Of a stretch of DNA of 9,855 bases, positions 5,666 to 9,855 are shown in pieces; position 1 is the stretch's first letter; each line of letters begins with the position of its first letter. The stretch is from NCBI GenBank assembly GCA_013002425.1, contig JABDJQ010000057.1:1-9855 (forward strand), given 5' to 3'. Both the position numbers and the translations under genes were made by a program. Source of the DNA: Gemmatimonadota bacterium. Lineage in GTDB: Bacteria; Orphanbacterota; Orphanbacteria; Orphanbacterales; Orphanbacteraceae. The notes beneath the pieces are model-generated. The model worked only from the letters and a program-made list of their open reading frames with translations. It searched no databases and had not been told where the DNA came from.

Positions 5666-6532
5666 GTGCTCAGAATTCAAAATCTTTCGAAGACTTATCC
5701 CAACGGCGTGAAGGCGCTGCAGGACGTGACACTCGAGATTCCCCGCGGGATGTTCGGCCTTCTCGGAGAGAACGGGGCCGGCAAGTCGACGCTCATGCGT
5801 ACGATCGCCACGCTGCAGGCACCGGACACGGGGTCGATCATGCTGGACGATCTCGACGTTCTGAAACAGAAGGAAGACGTCCGCAAGGTGCTCGGCTATC
5901 TGCCGCAGGAGTTCGGCGTTTACCCGCGCATTTCCGCGCTCGCCATGCTCGATCACTTCGCGCTCCTGAAAGGGATCACGAACAAGAGCGAGCGGAATCG
6001 CGTCGTCGAAGGCCTTCTGCAGCAGACGAATCTCTGGAAGGAGCGTAAGCGCAGGCTCGACTCGTACTCGGGAGGCATGAAACAGCGGTTCGGCATCGCG
6101 CAGGCGCTTCTCGGCGACCCGCGCCTCATCATCGTGGACGAACCGACCGCGGGGCTCGACCCCGAAGAGCGGAACCGCTTTCATAACCTGCTTGCGGAGA
6201 TCGGCGAGAACGTCGTCGTTTTGCTGTCCACGCACATCGTCGAAGACGTGCGCGACCTCTGCAGCCAGATGGCCATCATCTCCAAAGGCGAAGTGCTGCT
6301 GTCGGGCAGGCCAGAAGAGATCATTCGCGGCATCGACGGCAAGATCTGGGAGAGAGAGATCGAGAAGACCGAACTCGAGGCGTACGAAAGGGAGCACAAC
6401 GTCATCTCGACGCGGCTCTACGGCGGCCGGACATTGATCCACGTCCACGCGGAAGCGGCGCCTCCTGGGTTCGCGCCGGTCACGCCCGACCTGAAAGACG
6501 TCTACTTCTCCGCGCTCAAGAGGGTGGCGTAA
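5666..6532 (+). CDS. ABC transporter ATP-binding protein
   Basis: The 288-residue cytoplasmic ATPase powers the membrane partner encoded next. All nucleotide-binding motifs are intact: Walker A GENGAGKST (34-42), Q-loop LPQEFG (Q81), signature YSGGMKQR (134-141), Walker B LIIVDEP (154-160, catalytic E159), D-loop GLDP (163-166) and H-loop H190 in STHIVEDV. The sequence is of the ABC-2 exporter type (CcmA-like, 'GLLGENGAGKSTLMRTIATL'). The tail from about 225 is an accessory C-terminal region of this class, with YERE and a closing DLKDVYFSAL. The start is a GTG with CGGAGG at 5655-5660, 5 nt upstream. The stop overlaps the permease start (TAATG), indicating an operon and translational coupling. 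No dedicated regulator gene is adjacent. Confidence 0.95.
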   Translation: MLRIQNLSKTYPNGVKALQDVTLEIPRGMFGLLGENGAGKSTLMRTIATLQAPDTGSIMLDDLDVLKQKEDVRKVLGYLPQEFGVYPRISALAMLDHFALLKGITNKSERNRVVEGLLQQTNLWKERKRRLDSYSGGMKQRFGIAQALLGDPRLIIVDEPTAGLDPEERNRFHNLLAEIGENVVVLLSTHIVEDVRDLCSQMAIISKGEVLLSGRPEEIIRGIDGKIWEREIEKTELEAYEREHNVISTRLYGGRTLIHVHAEAAPPGFAPVTPDLKDVYFSALKRVA

Positions 6533-9500
6533 TGTGGCTCCGCATCGCACGATTCGAGCTCTTCTACCAGTTCAAGCAGCCGCTCATCTACATCATGTGG
6601 CTGCTCTTCTTCCTGCTCACGTTCGGGGCGGTGTCGTCTGACTCCGTGCAGGTCGGCGGCGCGATCGGAAACGTGAACCGGAACGCGCCGTTCGTAATCG
6701 TGCAGCTCATGTCGGTGATGTCGATCGTCGGGATCTTCGCGATCACGGCATTCGTCGCGGGCGCCGCGCTCCGCGATTTTGACAAGAAGACATCCGAGCT
6801 CTACTTTTCGAAACCGATTCGCAAGCTCGACTATATTTTCGGGCGATTCATCGGCTCTACGTTTCTGTCGATACTTGCCGTGTCTGGTTCGGCGGTCGGC
6901 ATATTCATGGGAAGCATCATGCCGTGGGTCGATCCCGAGCGGATCGGTCCGTTCATGCTCGAGCCTTATCTGTTCAGCATGGGCGCGATGGTGATCCCGA
7001 ACGTGATCCTCGTCAGTGCGATCTTCTTCGTTCTCGCGGCCACGACGCGCAGCATGCTTTTTACTTATCTCGGCGTCGTCGTGTTCTTCGTCGGGTATTC
7101 GATTTCGGGTTCGTTCCGCCGCAATCTCGACAGCGAGCATCTGGCGAGCCTGCTCGATCCGTTCGGCATGTCCGCGTTTTCGAATGCCACGAAATACTGG
7201 ACGATTTCCGAGAAGATCACGATCGTGCCCCCGTTCGAAGGGGCGCTTCTTCAGAACCGGCTGATCTGGGTCGGCGTGGCGGCCGTCGTCTTCTTCGTCG
7301 GGTACGTCACATTCAGCTACACGAAACGCGCCGGCGGGAAGAAGAGAGCGCTGCCGGACGGCGCGGTCGGTGAAGCGGCCCCCGGCGCGGTCGGGCAGGC
7401 GCCGCCGCGCGCCCGCGTGAACTTCGATACCGGCACGGCGCTCTCCCAGTATGCGGGGCAGGCGAGGGTCGAGATCTTTTCGATCCTGAAGTCCGTGCCG
7501 TTCCTCGTCATGCTGCTGTTCGGCATCGCGAATATCCTGGGGGGCGCGAGCCAGACACACCAGTTCTTCGGGACATCGCTCTATCCCGCGAGCTATCTGA
7601 TGGTGCAGACGATCGAGGGGTCGTACGTTTTTCTGCTCATCATCATCATGACGTTCTACGCCGGGGAACTCGTCTGGCGCGAGCGCTCCCTCAAGATGGA
7701 CGGCATGTACGACGCGCTCCCGTTTCCGAACTGGGTTCCGTTCGCTGCCAAGCTGACGGCTCTGTTTCTCGTGTCGATCATCTTCCTGGCGCTCGGCGTG
7801 CTCACGACGATGGGGTATCAGACGTATAAGGGGTATACGGCTTTCGAGCCGATGGTCTATCTGAAGGGCATGTTCATGCTCTGCTATCCGTTCTTTCTCG
7901 CCTGCGTGCTTGCGATCGTCGTGCAGGTGCTTTCGAAGAACAAGTTTCTCGGCTATCTCGTCATGATTCTCTACATGCTCAGCGAGATCATCTTTCTGGC
8001 ATTCAATCTGGAGCACAACCTCTACATTTTCGCGGGCAGCCCGAGCGCGACCTGGTCCGACATGAACGGCTTCGGTCACTTCGTCGAACCGAAGGCGTGG
8101 TTCTTCGCGTACTGGACGCTGGTAACGGCCGTGCTCGTGACGGTTTCCATCGTGTACTGGCGCCGCGGCACGGAGGCGCCGTTTCGCGAGCGAATACTCG
8201 AAGCGAAGCGCCGCTGGCGCGGGCCGGTGAAACTCGCGACATTCGGCAGCCTGGCGGGGGCGGCCGCTCTCGGCGCGTTCATCTTCTACAATACGAACGT
8301 GCTGAACGAATACATGACCGGCGATCAGGGCAAGGACCGTTCCGCTGACTACGAAAAGCAGTATCGTCAGTATCTCGGCGAACCGCAGCCGAGGGTGACC
8401 GCCGTGTCGGTCGAAGCCGACCTCTATCCCGCCGAGCGGCGCCTCGACGCCACGGCCCGCTACACGTACGTCAACAAGACGGACGCCCCGATCGCGCGAC
8501 TCTACATGAACCAGCCGCCGCGCAGCGAGATTCGATCGATGGATATCGGCGGTCATTCCGTTCACATGGCCGATTCGACGCACGGCTTTTACATTCTCGA
8601 TCTCGATCGGCCGATGGCGCCGGGCGAGGCGCGTCCGTTCGTGTTCGAAGTGGCCGTGACGAACGAAGGGTTCCGCAACGGGGCAACAGACTACGCGCTC
8701 GTCGAGAACGGATCGTTCTGGAACAGCCAGGACTACCTTCCGGTATTCGGCTACGATCCGTCGCACGAACTGCCGGACCGGAACGACCGCCGCAAGCGCG
8801 ATCTGCCGCCGCCCCATCGCATGAACAAGATCGACGATGAAGCCGCGCGCATGGACAACTACATTTCGATCGATGGCGACTGGATCGAATTCGAAGCAAC
8901 CGTGAGCACCGATCCCGATCAGATCGCGATCGCGCCCGGTTATCTCACGCGCGAATGGGAGTCGGACGGACGGCGATACTTCCACTACGAGATGGACGCC
9001 CCGATTCTGAACTTCTACGCGTTTCTTTCGGGCCGCTACGAGGTCTACCGCGACAAGTGGAATGACGTCGACATCGAGATCTACCATCACCCGGCGCATG
9101 ACGCGAACATCCCGCGGATGGCGGATGCGATGAAGAAGTCGCTCGATTACTTTACGGCCAATTTCAGTCCGTACCAGCACCGGCAGGCGCGGATCATCGA
9201 GTTTCCGCGTTACGACATCTTCGCGCAGTCGTTCCCGAATACGATCCCGTTCTCCGAAGGCTTCGGGTTCATCATGAATCACGAGAAGGAGGAGGATATC
9301 GACTTCGTCTTCTACGTGACGGCGCACGAGATCGCGCATCAGTGGTGGGCGCATCAGGTCATGGGCGGGAACATGCAGGGATCGACGATGCTCGTCGAGA
9401 CGATGGCCCAGTATTCGGCGCTCATGGTCATGGAGAATGAATTCGGCAAGGAGAACATGCGCAGGTTCCTGAAGTACGAACTCGACCGCTACCTGAGCGC

Positions 9501-9855
9501 GCGCGGAGGCGAGCTGATCGAAGAGATGCCGCTGCTCCTCGTCGAGAACCAGCAGTACATCCACTATCGCAAGGGGAGCGTGGTCATGTACGCGCTGCAG
9601 GACTATATCGGCGAGGAAAATCTGAACCGCGCGATCGCGGATTACATCGCGGAAGTCGGATTTCAGGAACCGCCATACACGACTTCACTCGAGTTTTACG
9701 AGTACATCAAGACGGCGACGCCGGACTGGCTGCAAAGCGTGCTCGTCGATCTCTTCGAGACGATCACGCTCTTCGAGAATCGCGTGACGGAAGTCGCGGC
9801 GCAGGAGAATGGCGCCGGCGGCTACGACGTAACGCTCACGATTGCGGCCGCGAAA
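6532..9855 (+). CDS. ABC-2 permease fused to an extracytoplasmic M1-family metallopeptidase (3' truncated by window end)
   Basis: The frame is open for 1108 codons to the window end and has no visible stop. Six predicted membrane segments lie in the first half (about 18-35, 56-79, 106-127, 147-169, 173-192, 245-263). A Gly/Ala/Pro-rich linker (about 265-300) follows, then six more (321-340, 360-380, 404-425, 443-465, 470-491, 522-542) and a thirteenth at 567-586. An odd count with a cytoplasmic N-terminus puts residues 587 onward outside. That part is M1-like: a beta-rich domain from about 617, FYAFLSGRYEVY, zinc site H932-E933-I-A-H936, probable third ligand E956, and probable catalytic Y1012 in YRKG. 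Thus one chain would supply both permease halves plus a tethered peptidase. The start ATG overlaps the ATPase stop by one base and follows AGAGGG at 6519-6524. The domain pair is known from genome annotation (ABC permease/M1 aminopeptidase); its substrate is unknown to me. From memory of relatives, roughly 100 residues are missing. Confidence 0.93.
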   Translation, partial: MWLRIARFELFYQFKQPLIYIMWLLFFLLTFGAVSSDSVQVGGAIGNVNRNAPFVIVQLMSVMSIVGIFAITAFVAGAALRDFDKKTSELYFSKPIRKLDYIFGRFIGSTFLSILAVSGSAVGIFMGSIMPWVDPERIGPFMLEPYLFSMGAMVIPNVILVSAIFFVLAATTRSMLFTYLGVVVFFVGYSISGSFRRNLDSEHLASLLDPFGMSAFSNATKYWTISEKITIVPPFEGALLQNRLIWVGVAAVVFFVGYVTFSYTKRAGGKKRALPDGAVGEAAPGAVGQAPPRARVNFDTGTALSQYAGQARVEIFSILKSVPFLVMLLFGIANILGGASQTHQFFGTSLYPASYLMVQTIEGSYVFLLIIIMTFYAGELVWRERSLKMDGMYDALPFPNWVPFAAKLTALFLVSIIFLALGVLTTMGYQTYKGYTAFEPMVYLKGMFMLCYPFFLACVLAIVVQVLSKNKFLGYLVMILYMLSEIIFLAFNLEHNLYIFAGSPSATWSDMNGFGHFVEPKAWFFAYWTLVTAVLVTVSIVYWRRGTEAPFRERILEAKRRWRGPVKLATFGSLAGAAALGAFIFYNTNVLNEYMTGDQGKDRSADYEKQYRQYLGEPQPRVTAVSVEADLYPAERRLDATARYTYVNKTDAPIARLYMNQPPRSEIRSMDIGGHSVHMADSTHGFYILDLDRPMAPGEARPFVFEVAVTNEGFRNGATDYALVENGSFWNSQDYLPVFGYDPSHELPDRNDRRKRDLPPPHRMNKIDDEAARMDNYISIDGDWIEFEATVSTDPDQIAIAPGYLTREWESDGRRYFHYEMDAPILNFYAFLSGRYEVYRDKWNDVDIEIYHHPAHDANIPRMADAMKKSLDYFTANFSPYQHRQARIIEFPRYDIFAQSFPNTIPFSEGFGFIMNHEKEEDIDFVFYVTAHEIAHQWWAHQVMGGNMQGSTMLVETMAQYSALMVMENEFGKENMRRFLKYELDRYLSARGGELIEEMPLLLVENQQYIHYRKGSVVMYALQDYIGEENLNRAIADYIAEVGFQEPPYTTSLEFYEYIKTATPDWLQSVLVDLFETITLFENRVTEVAAQENGAGGYDVTLTIAAAK

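Noticed and set aside
5639..6550. A 303-codon minus-strand frame opposite the ABC ATPase
   Set aside because: The plus strand carries all ABC motifs, and the antisense product has none.
6502..9564. A 1020-codon open frame on the minus strand, antisense to the permease-peptidase gene
   Set aside because: It mirrors a gene with unmistakable motifs (HEIAH, membrane segments, TAATG coupling). Its product is a His/Arg/Glu/Asp-rich string with no recognisable domain, as expected for the complement of GC-rich codons. It also crosses into the end of the ATPase gene.

Overview
This is a GC-rich bacterial window of single-copy chromosomal character. No rRNA, tRNA, insertion sequence or CRISPR is visible. 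The organism is probably an uncultivated or little-studied didermic phylum of the Krumholzibacteriota / Eisenbacteria / Latescibacterota / Gemmatimonadota / Acidobacteriota kind. That placement is inferred from three things: secreted proteins ending in a FlgD-Ig-like 'YDVRGRLVR ... WDGR ... GVYFAR' domain, an ECF sigma factor of the Sig-70_X6 (TIGR02999) type, and an ABC permease fused to an M1 peptidase. It is not a taxonomic identification.

Layout from left to right: (1) the first codons of a gene leaving the window on the minus strand, with a good -10 box placed so that the mRNA would be leaderless; (2) a plus-strand EcsC-family gene, facing away from it; (3) a gene-poor stretch of about 290 bp holding a 39-bp direct repeat in two perfect copies with a 45-bp period; (4) two minus-strand tandem genes for homologous exported proteins (522 and 518 residues), each with a signal peptide, a conserved central region I cannot name, and a FlgD-Ig-like C-terminus; (5) divergent from them across 122 bp, a plus-strand ECF sigma factor with a perfect TATAAT; (6) convergent with it, a minus-strand GNAT acetyltransferase resembling ArsN2; (7) a plus-strand two-gene transporter operon, made of an ABC ATPase and, overlapping it by one base (TAATG), a very long permease running off the right edge.

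The transporter operon is the most notable unit. The second gene encodes at least 1108 residues: two ABC-2-type membrane halves, a thirteenth membrane segment, and then an extracytoplasmic M1-type zinc metallopeptidase (HEIAH, downstream Glu, YRKG). The predicted topology places the peptidase outside the membrane, tethered to the exporter that the ATPase drives. The architecture is known from genome annotation, but its substrate is not established as far as I know. The peptidase lacks a recognisable GXMEN exopeptidase motif, and its third zinc ligand appears one residue further from HEXXH than in classical M1 enzymes.

The sigma factor sits head-to-head with the secreted pair, with no anti-sigma gene or kinase next to it, so a regulatory link is possible but unproven. 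Very long reading frames opposite the real genes (up to 1020 codons) are shadows of GC-rich codon usage and were discarded.
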